Source: Pelotomaculum propionicicum
Lineage (GTDB): Bacteria; Bacillota; Desulfotomaculia; Desulfotomaculales; Pelotomaculaceae
Direction of reading: 5' to 3'
DNA length: 64,000 nt
Assembly (NCBI RefSeq): GCF_004369225.1
Contig: NZ_QFFZ01000006.1
Span: forward strand, 62,001-126,000
Positions 1 to 9,268 of this stretch are shown one piece after another. Position 1 is the first letter of the stretch; every line of letters starts with the position of its first letter. A program made the position numbers and the translations under genes. The notes beneath the pieces were generated by a model. It made no database searches. It saw only the letters and a program-made list of their open reading frames with translations, and was not told the origin of the DNA.

Positions 1-673
1 CCGGCAGGATCAGATTGTCCACCACATAAAGCAGGCTGTCATCGGTAGTGCCCGGCGGCAGCGGGATATTAATGGTGCGGGCGTAAGCCCTGGGACCCCC
101 CAACTCGTACGTAAAGCCTGTCCCGGGATACAAAGTCCGCCCGTCCTGGTGAAAAGATATAAACAAGACGTCCGGGTCGTGCCAGAAAATATCCTGGGTG
201 CCGTCGCCGTGGTGGACATCTGTGTCTATAATCGCAATTCGTTTAATTTTATGCCGTGCGCGCAGGTATTCAACCATTATTGCTTCATTGTTAATATTGC
301 AGAAACCGCGGTTGCCGTGCACTACCCGCATGGCGTGGTGCCCCGGCGGCCTTACCAGGGCAAAGCCGTTCTTAATCTCCCCTTGTACTATTTTGTCTGC
401 CAGCAGGATTGCCGCACCTGCCGCAATCAGGTGCGCCTCCGTGATTTGGTCTTCGACTCTGGGCACACAGAAATGAGTCCTGGCCAAGTCGTGAATTAAG
501 GCCAGAGACGGAGAGTATTCCTCAATCTGAGGCAAATCCATAATCCCTTCTTCAAAAATCTGGTCCCTGGTATAGAGAAGACGCTCTTCCCTTTCCGGGT
601 GGGTTGGCGATATGGCCCAGTCAAAAGCAGGAAAGAAAATCAACCCGGTCTTTTTTGGCAATAACTTAGACAT
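1..673 (-). CDS. Histone deacetylase / acetoin-utilisation AcuC-like deacetylase, C-terminus outside window
   Basis: Zn-dependent deacetylase of the arginase/deacetylase superfamily; bacterial members remove acetyl groups from lysines or polyamines, substrate here unknown. The reading frame is open from an ATG at 673 to the window edge, giving 224 residues. Visible family signatures are RPPGHHA (about residues 108-114, catalytic His pair), GFCNINN (123-129), the metal-site motif DTDVHHGDG (150-158) and SFHQDG (173-178). The C-terminal part, with the second metal Asp and the Tyr, lies outside. Its ATG overlaps the stop of the upstream HyuA-type gene by 8 bases, so the two are probably translationally coupled. 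An acuA-like acetyltransferase exists about 57 kb away, but nothing links them directly. Confidence 0.85.
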   Translation of the reverse strand, partial: MSKLLPKKTGLIFFPAFDWAISPTHPEREERLLYTRDQIFEEGIMDLPQIEEYSPSLALIHDLARTHFCVPRVEDQITEAHLIAAGAAILLADKIVQGEIKNGFALVRPPGHHAMRVVHGNRGFCNINNEAIMVEYLRARHKIKRIAIIDTDVHHGDGTQDIFWHDPDVLFISFHQDGRTLYPGTGFTYELGGPRAYARTINIPLPPGTTDDSLLYVVDNLILP

Positions 674-2351
674 CAATATCACCCCCGTCCCCGACTCTGC
701 CTGTAATACCCCGGGGGGTTTGCACCGTCACATCAAACAACCTGCCGCTGGTATGCCAATCCCTGATCATGTTGAAGACCTCCTGGCTGGCAACCTCTAT
801 TTCATCCGGATCCACTTCCAGCCCGTATTTGGCTGCTCTTTTGATCAAGCTTTCCTTGGCCAAATCCAGCGCCATCCGTTCGTTGAAATTTCTGTCCTTT
901 ATTTTTTCCTGCTGTCCTTCTTCCTGGATAATATAATAGCCCTGCTCAGTATCAGCCCTCAGGCTTACCTGCATCGTCGGCCTGGCAACCGCCGCCCCGA
1001 TTGCGTTGGCTACCGCGGCGTACTGCGGGATATAGGGGGAACAGCCAAGCCTGTCAGCCACCTTGTTTACAAAACCGGCAGCCCCACCGCCAACGCCAAC
1101 TACAAGTCGCGGCTTCTCTTTGTGCTTGTGCAGAACCTCCCACACCCTGTAAGCAGGCTCTTGCTCCCATTCCCAAAACATCTTCTCTATTTCGGCCGAA
1201 ATATTTTCAACAACCTGGTCTATCACTCTGGCAGCAATGTCTTTGATCTCCCGCCCCAGTGCTTTGCCCAAAATGCCCATAGCTTCGGCAGCTCTGTCCT
1301 GGTCACCCAGCGAGGTCAGACCGAGGACGCGCAGGGCGTCTGTCGGGGTCGGGACCGGACCTCCCAGGCAATAGGCCTGGCCCTGTCTTTCAGAGCGAAT
1401 TATGATCTTATTGCCATCCAACTCCAGGACACTGTCCCCACCGACCGGCACTGATTTAACAGCCAGAGCGCGAACCTGGGTCAACTGATCCCTGACCCTG
1501 GCGCCCTTTGCAGAAAGAAGCGGTTTGCCGCTTAATATTAAGGCCAGGTCGGTAGTGGTCCCTCCAATATCAACTACCACCGATGTTTCACCAGGCGGTG
1601 TCAAGGCCTGGACCCCCAGTGTGCTGGCCGCGGGGCCTGAGAAAATAGTTTCAACAGGCAATTCCTCGGAACCTTTTAAGGGCAGCGTCCCTCCATCCGC
1701 TTTCAGGATAAAAACGTCTGCATTTATTTCCCGTTCAGCCAGAGCTTGCTGGACGGAGTCCAGGAACGCACGGTACGGCTGGCGGGTGGCACAGGTCAGA
1801 TATGTTGTCTCAGCACGCCTGGGGAAATTTAGCTTTCCTCCTACGCGCGACCCAAGTTCCACCTGCCAATCCGGATATTTTTCTTTAATGATAGCCTCCA
1901 CCCGTTTTTCCTGGGAAGTGTTGCGGGGAGAAAACTTGCCAATCACGCCGACTTTATTACAGCCGCCGGCGGCGATTTTTGAAAGCGCCGCGTCGATTTC
2001 CTGTTTGTCTAAACGCGCAGTCACCCTGCCGCGGTAATCAACAGCTCCGGATATTATATGTACATATGGTTTTATTTTATAGTAATCGTGCGTGAGGCCG
2101 GGGCCAGGGATGAGCAGCAATTCAACCTGGTCATATTTATGCCCGGCAATCATGTTGGTAATGATAGTGGTACTAAAAACAATTCTTTTTATTTCCTTTT
2201 TGTCAGCATCTTTCAAGATCGTATCGATCGATTCCAGGAGGGAACTTAACAGGTTCTCCCTGGTTGGAATTTTAGCCATGGCACGAACCCTGTTGTTTTT
2301 CAGAAGAACAGCGTCTGTATACGTGCCCCCCACGTCTACACCCACATACAT
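666..2351 (-). CDS. Hydantoinase/oxoprolinase (HyuA) family protein, short form
   Basis: ATPase-type protein of the HyuA/acetone carboxylase beta superfamily, which uses ATP to open cyclic amides or activate carboxylations; the substrate cannot be read from sequence. The N-terminal phosphate-binding motif GVDVGGTYTD (residues 4-13) marks the Hydant_A_N domain, and DIGGTTTDLAL in the middle marks the Hydantoinase_A core. At 561 residues it is shorter than typical HyuA (about 700), mostly at the C-terminus, and no HyuB partner is adjacent. ATG start preceded by a G-rich ribosome site. It lies 12 bases after mutS and overlaps the deacetylase gene, so the three are probably cotranscribed. Paralogues of unknown function are common in anaerobic Firmicutes. 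Confidence 0.8.
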   Translation of the reverse strand: MYVGVDVGGTYTDAVLLKNNRVRAMAKIPTRENLLSSLLESIDTILKDADKKEIKRIVFSTTIITNMIAGHKYDQVELLLIPGPGLTHDYYKIKPYVHIISGAVDYRGRVTARLDKQEIDAALSKIAAGGCNKVGVIGKFSPRNTSQEKRVEAIIKEKYPDWQVELGSRVGGKLNFPRRAETTYLTCATRQPYRAFLDSVQQALAEREINADVFILKADGGTLPLKGSEELPVETIFSGPAASTLGVQALTPPGETSVVVDIGGTTTDLALILSGKPLLSAKGARVRDQLTQVRALAVKSVPVGGDSVLELDGNKIIIRSERQGQAYCLGGPVPTPTDALRVLGLTSLGDQDRAAEAMGILGKALGREIKDIAARVIDQVVENISAEIEKMFWEWEQEPAYRVWEVLHKHKEKPRLVVGVGGGAAGFVNKVADRLGCSPYIPQYAAVANAIGAAVARPTMQVSLRADTEQGYYIIQEEGQQEKIKDRNFNERMALDLAKESLIKRAAKYGLEVDPDEIEVASQEVFNMIRDWHTSGRLFDVTVQTPRGITGRVGDGGDIDV

Positions 2352-2363
2352 AGAGCAGCCCCC

Positions 2364-4997
2364 TTAGGCCATCAGATTGTTAAATATTTTTTTATCTATC
2401 TTTTTTTGCAGTTCATAAAGTTTGCTGATTGCTTCCAGTGGTGTCATGCCTAGAATATCAAGCTGGCGAATCTCTTCTATAACCGGGTTTTCAATACTGT
2501 CGTGCGAAAAAGATTTTTCCTCAAGGGCAGCGGCGGCCAGCTCATTTGATTGCCGCGCAGTTTCCAAACCCTTTAATATTTCCGTGGCACGGCTGATAAT
2601 TTCCAATGGCAGGCCGGCCAGCTTGGCCACATGAATGCCGTAGCTGCGGTCCGCCCGCCCGTTAATCACCTTCCTTAAAAAAATAATATTTTCACCCTGC
2701 TCTTTAACAGCGACGTTCAGATTTACAATCCCCGGTATACTGTCGAGATCGGTTAGTTCAAGATAATGGGTGGAAAAAAGCGTTTTCGCGCCAATTCTCA
2801 AGTGTATGTATTCAGCCAGGGCTCTGGCTATGCTTATGCCGTCATAGGTGCTGGTCCCGCGTCCCACCTCGTCTAAAATGATCAAGCTTCTGGCGGTGGC
2901 TGAGGCAACTATTGAGCGGCACTCGTTCATTTCCACCATGAATGTGCTTTGTCCTCCGGCAATGTCGTCAGACGCCCCGATCCTGGTGAATATGCGGTCA
3001 ACCAAATCTATTTTAGCTTCTGAGGCGGGCACGAAGCAGCCCAGCTGCGCCATTAAAACAATTAAGGCAACCTGCCGCATATACGTGCTCTTGCCCGCCA
3101 TATTTGGTCCGGTTATCAACGCCAGGCGGTTTTGCTCATTATCCATCTCTGTATCATTGGGCACAAAAAGCCCGGGGCCAAGCGCTTTTTCCAGAACAGG
3201 ATGGCGCCCGTCCCTGATCAGCAAGCGTCCATTATTGTTTATTTCAGGCCTGACGTACCGGCCGGCCGCCGAGGCCTCCGCCAGGGAATAGAGCGTGTCT
3301 GCCCCGGCTACGGCCTGAGCTGTACTCTGAATGCGCCGGATTTGCGCCAGCAGCTGGTCTCTGATTTGATTGAACAACCTGTTTTCCAACCGCAGCAGGC
3401 GCTCTTCCGCGCCTAAAATGTTGTCCTCGTACTCTTTCAGCTCGGGAGTTATGTACCTTTCGGCGTTGGCCAGGGTCTGCCTGCGCCTGTAATCATCCGG
3501 CACCATACTTAGATATGACTTGGTCACTTCCAGGTAATAGCCAAAAACTCTGTTATAACCGACTTTGAGAGACTTAATGCCGGTGCGGCTGCGCTCCCTC
3601 TCTTCCAAACCCGCCAGCATTGACCTGGCTTCCAGTTTCACTGAGCGCAGGCTGTCAACTTCTGAATTATATCCCTTTTTTATTATACCTCCGTCCCTCG
3701 TGGAAAGGGGCGGTTCATCAGCGATGGCATTATCTAGAAGTTCCTTAATATCCTCCATCGGATCTATATCATCACTGATTCTTTTTAAGATAGCGGCTGT
3801 TGACTGGCTTAAAAGCTTCTTCAAAGGGCTGAGCTGGGCAAGAGATTTACGCAGGGCGATTAAATCACGGGGATTAACCGTGCCAAAAGAAATCTTGCCT
3901 GCTAACCGCTCCAGGTCATATATGTTTTTCAGCACGTTTTTATAATCCTGGCGGGATAAGGTACTGCCAACCAGCTCTTCAACCGCGTCCAGGCGTTCTA
4001 TAACATCTTCTTTTATTAACAACGGCTGCTCGATCCAGTTTCTGAGCAGCCTGCCGCCCATTGAAGTAACAGTATAATCAAGTACGGAAAGCAGGGTGAA
4101 CTTTTTTGTGTTGTCTGACATAGAGCGGGTTAATTCCAGGTTGCGCCTGGCTGTTAGGTCTAGCAGCATATATTTTCCCGGCTGGTAAAATTGAATTTCA
4201 TTAAGATGTGCAAGGTCCCTTTTTTGAGTGTCCTTTAAAAAACTGACCAGTGCGCCGGCAGCGGTAACGGCAAGGCCGGGGCTGACTGTTTCCAAATTCA
4301 AAAAAGAATTTTCGCCAAACTGCGCTTCCAGAGCGCGCACAGCTTGCGCCCGGGAAAATGCTTTATTTGAGTAACCGCTGACAACAGGCCCCATCAGTCT
4401 CAACTCATCGGCAAGCGGACCTGTCCAGTGGAAAATTCCCTGGCCGTTTTCTTCTTCCTCTGTAAAGGGCACGATCACCTCTGCGGGCATGATCCTGGCG
4501 ATCTCTTCCATAACATCGTGATAAGCCCTGGCGCCGGAGAAGGAACAAACCATGAAACTCCCGGTGGTTATATCTGTTACCGCCAGGCCGTACCCATTTT
4601 CATCCTGAGCCACACATGCCAGAAAGTTATTTTTCTTTTCCTCCAGCAGCTGCCCTTCCATAATGGTGCCGGGCGTAATGACCCTGGTAACTTCCCGCCT
4701 TACTATGCCCTTAGCCTCCGCAGGGTCCTCAACCTGGTCGCAGATAGCCACCCGGTAGCCCTTTCCGATCAGCTTCGCTATATAACCGTCTACGGCATGA
4801 TATGGCACGCCGCACATGGGCACTCGCTCCGAACTTCCTCCATCCCTTCCGGTAAGAGTTATCTCAAGTTCCCTCGCAGCGACGGAGGCGTCGTCGAAAA
4901 ACATTTCATAGAAATCTCCCAGGCGAAAAAAAAGGATGGCATCCGGATATTGTCCCTTTATCTCAAGATACTGCCTGATCATTGGTGTAAAACTCAC
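2364..4997 (-). CDS. mutS: DNA mismatch repair protein MutS
   Basis: Mismatch-recognition ATPase that binds mispairs after replication and recruits MutL. Full length (877 residues). The N-terminal mismatch-binding domain carries the expected F-x-E element (residues about 28-32, FYEMFF). The ATPase has Walker A GPNMAGKST at about 629 and Walker B ILDEVGRGTST at about 705, followed by the conserved STHY segment. GTG start at 4997 with AGGAGGG upstream. No mutL follows within the window; the downstream genes are the HyuA-type and deacetylase-like genes instead. Confidence 0.97.
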   Translation of the reverse strand: MSFTPMIRQYLEIKGQYPDAILFFRLGDFYEMFFDDASVAARELEITLTGRDGGSSERVPMCGVPYHAVDGYIAKLIGKGYRVAICDQVEDPAEAKGIVRREVTRVITPGTIMEGQLLEEKKNNFLACVAQDENGYGLAVTDITTGSFMVCSFSGARAYHDVMEEIARIMPAEVIVPFTEEEENGQGIFHWTGPLADELRLMGPVVSGYSNKAFSRAQAVRALEAQFGENSFLNLETVSPGLAVTAAGALVSFLKDTQKRDLAHLNEIQFYQPGKYMLLDLTARRNLELTRSMSDNTKKFTLLSVLDYTVTSMGGRLLRNWIEQPLLIKEDVIERLDAVEELVGSTLSRQDYKNVLKNIYDLERLAGKISFGTVNPRDLIALRKSLAQLSPLKKLLSQSTAAILKRISDDIDPMEDIKELLDNAIADEPPLSTRDGGIIKKGYNSEVDSLRSVKLEARSMLAGLEERERSRTGIKSLKVGYNRVFGYYLEVTKSYLSMVPDDYRRRQTLANAERYITPELKEYEDNILGAEERLLRLENRLFNQIRDQLLAQIRRIQSTAQAVAGADTLYSLAEASAAGRYVRPEINNNGRLLIRDGRHPVLEKALGPGLFVPNDTEMDNEQNRLALITGPNMAGKSTYMRQVALIVLMAQLGCFVPASEAKIDLVDRIFTRIGASDDIAGGQSTFMVEMNECRSIVASATARSLIILDEVGRGTSTYDGISIARALAEYIHLRIGAKTLFSTHYLELTDLDSIPGIVNLNVAVKEQGENIIFLRKVINGRADRSYGIHVAKLAGLPLEIISRATEILKGLETARQSNELAAAALEEKSFSHDSIENPVIEEIRQLDILGMTPLEAISKLYELQKKIDKKIFNNLMA

Positions 4998-5117
4998 CGG
5001 TATCCCTCCTGGTGAACATTATAGCATATGGGATCATAAACCAAAAGCAAGAAAACCCTGGCTAACCTCAGGGTGTTCTTGGGCTTTAAGTTTAGCAATA
5101 ATCGAAGGATCTGATTT

Positions 5118-5507
5118 TTAACAGCTGCAGCTTCCGCCGCCGCAGCCGCAGCTGTCATCGTCACACTCGCACCCTTGCTGGTTCATGCCAATAGCTTCGT
5201 CAAGAATATTGTTGACAGTTTCCAGCAATTTAAAAAATTCCTGCTGTGCTTTGATAAAATTATAAACATAAGGATTATCAAGCATTTTTGACTCAAGATC
5301 CTCAAGTTCTTTTTTCTGCCCGTCCGTCAACGCTATACCCTGAGACAGGATCACCTGAAAAGACTGCTGTTTTTCATTGAAGGCTTTAACAACATCGTAT
5401 GCGTGAGGATCCTTCAACATCATTTCCTCTGCTTCTCTAAAGTTGATTAGTTCTTTCGAGACAGCAAGTTCGGCTCCGAGTTCTCTTGCTTTATCCAATA
5501 TTGACAT
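5118..5507 (-). CDS. YlbF/YmcA family protein with Cys-rich tail
   Basis: Member of the YlbF/YmcA (Com_YlbF) family, small helical proteins that in Bacillus form a complex with YaaT, affect RNase Y-dependent mRNA maturation and the Spo0A phosphorelay, and can bind Fe-S clusters. The first 110 residues are helical with the typical N-terminal LGxELAxS pattern. The last 18 residues hold seven Cys with Gly, Asp and Ser (CECDDDSCGC and CSC), which would suit metal or Fe-S binding. ATG at 5507 with GGAGGTT. It lies between miaB and mutS with gaps of about 260 and 120 bases. Confidence 0.8.
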   Translation of the reverse strand: MSILDKARELGAELAVSKELINFREAEEMMLKDPHAYDVVKAFNEKQQSFQVILSQGIALTDGQKKELEDLESKMLDNPYVYNFIKAQQEFFKLLETVNNILDEAIGMNQQGCECDDDSCGCGGGSCSC

Positions 5508-5573
5508 TTCCCAACCTCCATATTTTTTATTAATGAGTATTCCTTAAACGCAAAAAATAAGAACTAAAACATT

Positions 5574-5733
5574 GGACAGGATTTACAAGATTAAACAGGA
5601 TTAACAGGATTTTATTATTAAATAAATGATTTTTATTTTATTACTCATATATATCTTTTAAGGTTGCCTTGTAAGACTTTTGCAAAGTTTTCTTTAAATC
5701 CTGTTAATCTTATCAAATCCTGTTAATCCTGTC
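5574..5733. repeat. Long imperfect inverted repeat built on GGATTAACAGGAT units
   Basis: The left arm (5574-5610) and right arm (5698-5733) are imperfect reverse complements, each containing repeated CAGGATTaACAGGAT-like units, separated by about 87 AT-rich bases. The pair fills the miaB-ylbF gap. It could form a long cruciform or stem-loop in the read-through RNA. It resembles dispersed intergenic palindromic repeats in other genomes; mobility is not shown. Confidence 0.6.
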
Positions 5734-5765
5734 TATTTGTTTTATCTTTATTATTTCTATTAGTT

Positions 5766-7082
5766 TTACACTATCTCACCAGCCAGATGGGCTATTTGTG
5801 CAGCTGTAATTCTCACCTTGATGGTCTTGCCGGTAAGATCTTCGGCAGATGGGAAAAGGACCATTTTGTTGCCTCTGTTTCTGCCAAACTGAAGTCCTTT
5901 GCCCTTTTTACTTTCACCTTCAACCAGTACTTCCTGTATCCTTCCTATCTCTTCAATACTCCTTTCAAGGCTGATTCTGTTTTGAAGCCTGATTAGATTC
6001 TGGATCCGCTCCTTTTTTTCCTCTTCGGAAACCTGGCCCTCCATCCCTGCTGCCGGAGTACCGGGCCTGGTGTTATAGATAAAGGTATAGGCGCTGTCAA
6101 AGCGGGCCTGCCGCACAAGGTCCATTGTATCATTAAAGTCTTCCTGGCTTTCGCCTGGAAAACCCACCATAATATCTGTAGTTACAGTTGCCAGGGGGAC
6201 CAAGGCTTTGATTTCGGCAATTAGATTCAAATATGCCTCCCTGGTATAGCCCCTGCCCATCTTTTTCAGTATTTTATTGCTGCCGGCCTGGACAGGCAGG
6301 TGGAAATGTTCACACACCTTGGCGGAAGCAGCTATTACTTTAATAAGTTTTTCATTAAAATCCCTGGGGTGAGAGGTCATATACCTTATTCGCTCAATGC
6401 CGCTTTCATCTTCCAGCTTTTTCAGCAGATCAGCGAAATCAAAACCGCTGCCTGAATCCTTGCCGTAAGAGTTAACATTCTGGCCGAGCAGTATTATTTC
6501 TTTATAGCCCTGTCCGGCAAGACTGGCGGCCTCAGCCACTATGTCCTCCGGTTTACGGCTCCGCTCCCTTCCCCTGACATACGGGACGATACAATAGGTG
6601 CAAAAGTTATTACACCCGTACATAATGGTTAACCAGGCCCGGACTCCTTCTTTCCTTCTTACCGGCAGGTCTTCCTTGATTACAGGCGAGCCCGGCCAGA
6701 CCTCCGTAACTGCCTCCCTGCTTTCCTCAACACGGGTAATCAGCTCAGGCAGCTGGTGGACGTTGTGAGTGCCAAAAACCAGATCAACGTAAGGGAACAG
6801 CTGCCGGATCCTGGCGGCCATGTGTTCCTGCTGGGGCATACAGCCACAAACTCCGATAATCAGCTCAGGGTTTCCCATTTTTTGACGGCGAAGTCTTCCC
6901 AGCAGCGAAAATACTTTATTCTCGGCGGTTTCCCGTACACAGCACGTGTTTAAAAGAATGATGCCGGCCCTTTCCATTTCACCGGTTGGAGTATACCCTA
7001 AAGTCTCAAGTATTCCCGCCAGCACTTCTGAGTCATGCTCATTCATCTGACAGCCGAAAGTTTTTATTAGATACGATTTCAA
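5766..7082 (-). CDS. miaB: tRNA-2-methylthio-N6-dimethylallyladenosine synthase MiaB
   Basis: Radical SAM methylthiotransferase that converts i6A37 of tRNA to ms2i6A37. Order of domains: N-terminal UPF0004 domain with auxiliary-cluster cysteines (FGCQMN near residue 10, NTCCVRE near 46, VCGCMPQ near 80), radical SAM domain with CNNFCTYCIVPYVRGRERSR (CxxxCxxC at about 155-162), and a C-terminal TRAM domain. The arginine-rich RGRERSR segment is typical of MiaB rather than RimO or MtaB. 438 residues is normal. The start is probably TTG at 7082, with only a weak GGCAGG upstream. Confidence 0.95.
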   Translation of the reverse strand: MKSYLIKTFGCQMNEHDSEVLAGILETLGYTPTGEMERAGIILLNTCCVRETAENKVFSLLGRLRRQKMGNPELIIGVCGCMPQQEHMAARIRQLFPYVDLVFGTHNVHQLPELITRVEESREAVTEVWPGSPVIKEDLPVRRKEGVRAWLTIMYGCNNFCTYCIVPYVRGRERSRKPEDIVAEAASLAGQGYKEIILLGQNVNSYGKDSGSGFDFADLLKKLEDESGIERIRYMTSHPRDFNEKLIKVIAASAKVCEHFHLPVQAGSNKILKKMGRGYTREAYLNLIAEIKALVPLATVTTDIMVGFPGESQEDFNDTMDLVRQARFDSAYTFIYNTRPGTPAAGMEGQVSEEEKKERIQNLIRLQNRISLERSIEEIGRIQEVLVEGESKKGKGLQFGRNRGNKMVLFPSAEDLTGKTIKVRITAAQIAHLAGEIV

Positions 7083-7204
7083 GAAAAGACCTGCCCTATT
7101 AGAGATTTATAACAATTATAACGGTAATTGACTTTCCGCGCAAACATCCCGTGGCGGTATCAATAATAGCTGCAAATTATCCGACTGTAAAGCCGGCTGG
7201 CAAA

Positions 7205-7233
7205 TTGAAAATAAATATTAAGATATATAAAAT
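7205..7233 (+). promoter_or_regulatory. Candidate sigma-A promoter (TTGAAA-N17-TAAAAT)
   Basis: TTGAAA at 7205-7210 and TAAAAT at 7228-7233 are spaced by 17 bases and lie 57 bases upstream of the ATG at 7290, in the divergent gap with miaB. Position and spacing are seen directly; activity is inferred. Confidence 0.5.
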
Positions 7234-7289
7234 AGGAAATATTTATTAACTGTAGAAATAAGTAATGATAAGGCTCGGAGGTGCTGTTA

Positions 7290-7640
7290 ATGGGAAAATT
7301 AGCTGGTATAGCAGTTCTTGCCGGAATGATCATTTCTGTAACCGGATCTTTTTTAGGCAATGAAAACCTTAAAATATCCGGATACTTAATTCTGCTGGTT
7401 ATTGCCACTTTGGCTGGTTACCGTTTTCTAAGATTTTCCGCCACGACTCCCGTAATTGAAATTACAGGAACGTGTATCGACCTTAAAAAACTTCCCACGC
7501 ATTACACACTTTCTTTGCGTACAGGTGTGGGCATTTATTCAGGTCAGGCCAATCTAAAAGTTGCCGGTGACATCAATAAGGGTGACAAGCTAAGTTTAAA
7601 AGTCAAAGGCCCGGTTATTCTTGAGGCTAAAAAGATATAA
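7290..7640 (+). CDS. Small membrane protein of unknown function
   Basis: I do not recognise a family. The ATG at 7290 is preceded by CGGAGGTG at a suitable distance, so it is preferred over the in-frame GTG at 7281; this gives 116 residues. The first 50 residues contain two hydrophobic segments (about 3-20 and 28-46), followed by a soluble part of about 65 residues rich in beta-forming residues that ends KVKGPVILEAKKI. Topology suggests a two-TM anchor with a small beta domain, somewhat like NfeD- or OB-type C-terminal domains; that comparison is a guess. Confidence 0.65.
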   Translation: MGKLAGIAVLAGMIISVTGSFLGNENLKISGYLILLVIATLAGYRFLRFSATTPVIEITGTCIDLKKLPTHYTLSLRTGVGIYSGQANLKVAGDINKGDKLSLKVKGPVILEAKKI

Positions 7641-7724
7641 TTAAAAATGTTGAGGCAACAGCAGGTATAAATATGCACATGAAACAGAATACTTTTCTTA
7701 ACGATAAATTGGAGGTGATTGCAG

Positions 7725-7919
7725 TTGGTTGATACCGGAATCAAGGCTGAACTTCAAAATTGTATCAGAAACGCCCAGAACTGCATGATGGACATGGGTA
7801 TAGAGCTGGATAAGCTGCCGGCTGAGGGTCATCAGGAAAAGAAAAGGCTTAAGGATCTATGTGACAAAACAGGCTCCCTGCTCAAGGAAGCTCAGCAGAG
7901 ATGTGAAAAGCTGTTCTAA
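7725..7919 (+). CDS. Small helical hypothetical protein
   Basis: A 64-residue acidic/basic helical protein, unrecognised. TTG at 7725 fits the GGAGGTG at 7711-7717 better than the TTG at 7719, which would leave almost no spacer. It contains three cysteines (in NCIRNAQNCM and DLCDK) and a C-terminal QRCEKLF. A strong rho-independent terminator follows 17 bases after the stop. It probably forms a short unit with the membrane protein 85 bases upstream. Confidence 0.6.
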   Translation: MVDTGIKAELQNCIRNAQNCMMDMGIELDKLPAEGHQEKKRLKDLCDKTGSLLKEAQQRCEKLF

Positions 7920-7936
7920 AAAAAAGCTGTTTACGA

Positions 7937-7977
7937 AGGAGGTTTTCCTGCTTTAACCGGGAAAACCTCCTGTTTTT
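7937..7977 (+). terminator. Rho-independent terminator
   Basis: Stem AGGAGGTTTTCC (7937-7948) pairs with GGAAAACCTCCT (7960-7971), followed by a T run at 7973-7977. It closes the unit ending with the small protein at 7919. Confidence 0.85.
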
Positions 7978-8079
7978 AACCCCTTTCACCTTTAAGATAA
8001 ACATGTTATAATGCTTAATAATCAATTAGCCCTGTGAGAAGCCGCTTTTGCTCTATTATTTTTAGGGGAGGCGAGTATT

Positions 8080-8721
8080 TTGCCGCAAATGGAAGATCTG
8101 GCAGCAGCTGTACAACTGATTGAAATGCAGTTAAAAGATATCGATAATATAAGCACTAAAGTCCCGTACGGGCTGGAATATTCTTTCTGGGAAAACTTTA
8201 CGGCCAAAATCATTGACCGGATTTACGGGAATGAGTCCAGGCAGCGGCATGGCTTTGAGCAGGCCGGTCGGGAAGGCTGTTTTTCAGTTTTTGACACTTA
8301 CTCCGAAAACCGGAGAAGAGAAGACTTTTTAGAGATATTAAGCTGTAAAAAGGAATACCTGGAAAACCTGATTAAAGATTTAAATAATCGAATCCAAGGG
8401 AAAACAACCGAATCTTCCGTTGAAACGAACGAATTTGGCATAACTGCAGACATAGATGTTTATTCCGAGGAAATATCGAAATCACACGAGGCTTCTCCTT
8501 TAGACCACGCCATCTATGAAATCATAGCAAAAATAAAAGACCCCGCCCTAAAGAAAGAAGCGAGGATCAACCTGATAGCTTTAAGGGACGAACTTTTAAG
8601 ACCTTCTCCTTCCTGGCTGAAGCTTAAAAATCACATGATCTGGCTGATTGAATTTGGCAAGGAGGAGTTTTTTGCGATCCTGCCTTTTGTCGTCCTCTAT
8701 ATCAGGAAAATTGCCGATTAA
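8080..8721 (+). CDS. Hypothetical protein, 213 residues
   Basis: Not recognised. TTG start at 8080 with GGGGAGGCG about 7 bases upstream; a possible -10 TATAAT lies at 8007-8012. The protein is soluble and mostly helical, with a His/Glu-rich centre and a C-terminal segment (WLKLKNHMIWLIEFGKEEFF) followed by a short hydrophobic end, ILPFVVLYIRKIAD. There is no signal peptide and no known catalytic motif. It converges with the UspA gene, with only 2 bases between stops and no room for a separate terminator. Confidence 0.65.
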   Translation: MPQMEDLAAAVQLIEMQLKDIDNISTKVPYGLEYSFWENFTAKIIDRIYGNESRQRHGFEQAGREGCFSVFDTYSENRRREDFLEILSCKKEYLENLIKDLNNRIQGKTTESSVETNEFGITADIDVYSEEISKSHEASPLDHAIYEIIAKIKDPALKKEARINLIALRDELLRPSPSWLKLKNHMIWLIEFGKEEFFAILPFVVLYIRKIAD

Positions 8722-8723
8722 TA

Positions 8724-9131
8724 TTATTTTACCAGCGTCACCCGGCAGTTGGCCAGGTGGATCACTTTATGACTGACGCTCCCGATGGAAGCGCCCCGTA
8801 ATTCACTAACGCCCCTGCTGCCCATAATTATATGATCGTAACCGCCCCGCTCGGCATACTGGATGATGACTGTGGCGGGGTCGCCTTTTTCAATGTACTT
8901 CTCTACTTTAAGGCCGTCATCCGAGAAAACAGCAGCTGTTTTTTTCATGATCTCACTACCTTTATCTTCCATGGCCTGGTCTATTTTCTCAAAGCCGCTG
9001 CTTTCAGGAACCACTACCAGTACTGACAGCTTCATATCCGCATTTGTTTTCATCAGCCTGGCCGCGTAGCCTGCAGCCTTTAACGAGTTATCAGAACCGT
9101 CACTTGGTAATAAGACCTTGCTTTTCAGCAT
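8724..9131 (-). CDS. Universal stress protein, UspA family
   Basis: Single-domain (135 residues) UspA-type protein. The ATP-binding pattern G-x2-G-x9-G-S is present in the C-terminal half (MGSRGVSELRGASIGSVSHKV begins near residue 102), so it is likely an ATP-binding rather than a non-binding Usp. The N-terminal LLPSDGSDNSLKAA strand-loop-helix is also typical. ATG at 9131 with GGAGGACAC. It stands alone; members bind ATP and influence stress survival, with no enzymatic role assigned. Confidence 0.9.
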   Translation of the reverse strand: MLKSKVLLPSDGSDNSLKAAGYAARLMKTNADMKLSVLVVVPESSGFEKIDQAMEDKGSEIMKKTAAVFSDDGLKVEKYIEKGDPATVIIQYAERGGYDHIIMGSRGVSELRGASIGSVSHKVIHLANCRVTLVK

Positions 9132-9268
9132 AGATGTGTCCTCCGGGGTAATTGAATATTTGAAGCTTTCCTCCTGTTGCTGTCAGATAAAGTGAAACAA
9201 CTACTAATATCATGTCAAAATCTTTATTGTAAATTCATTTTTAGAGTACTGAAACCATGGATCCCGGC

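Noticed and set aside
612..1454. Long plus-strand frame opposite the HyuA-type gene
   Set aside because: It is antisense to a gene with clear motifs, has no ribosome site and its translation is unlike a protein family.
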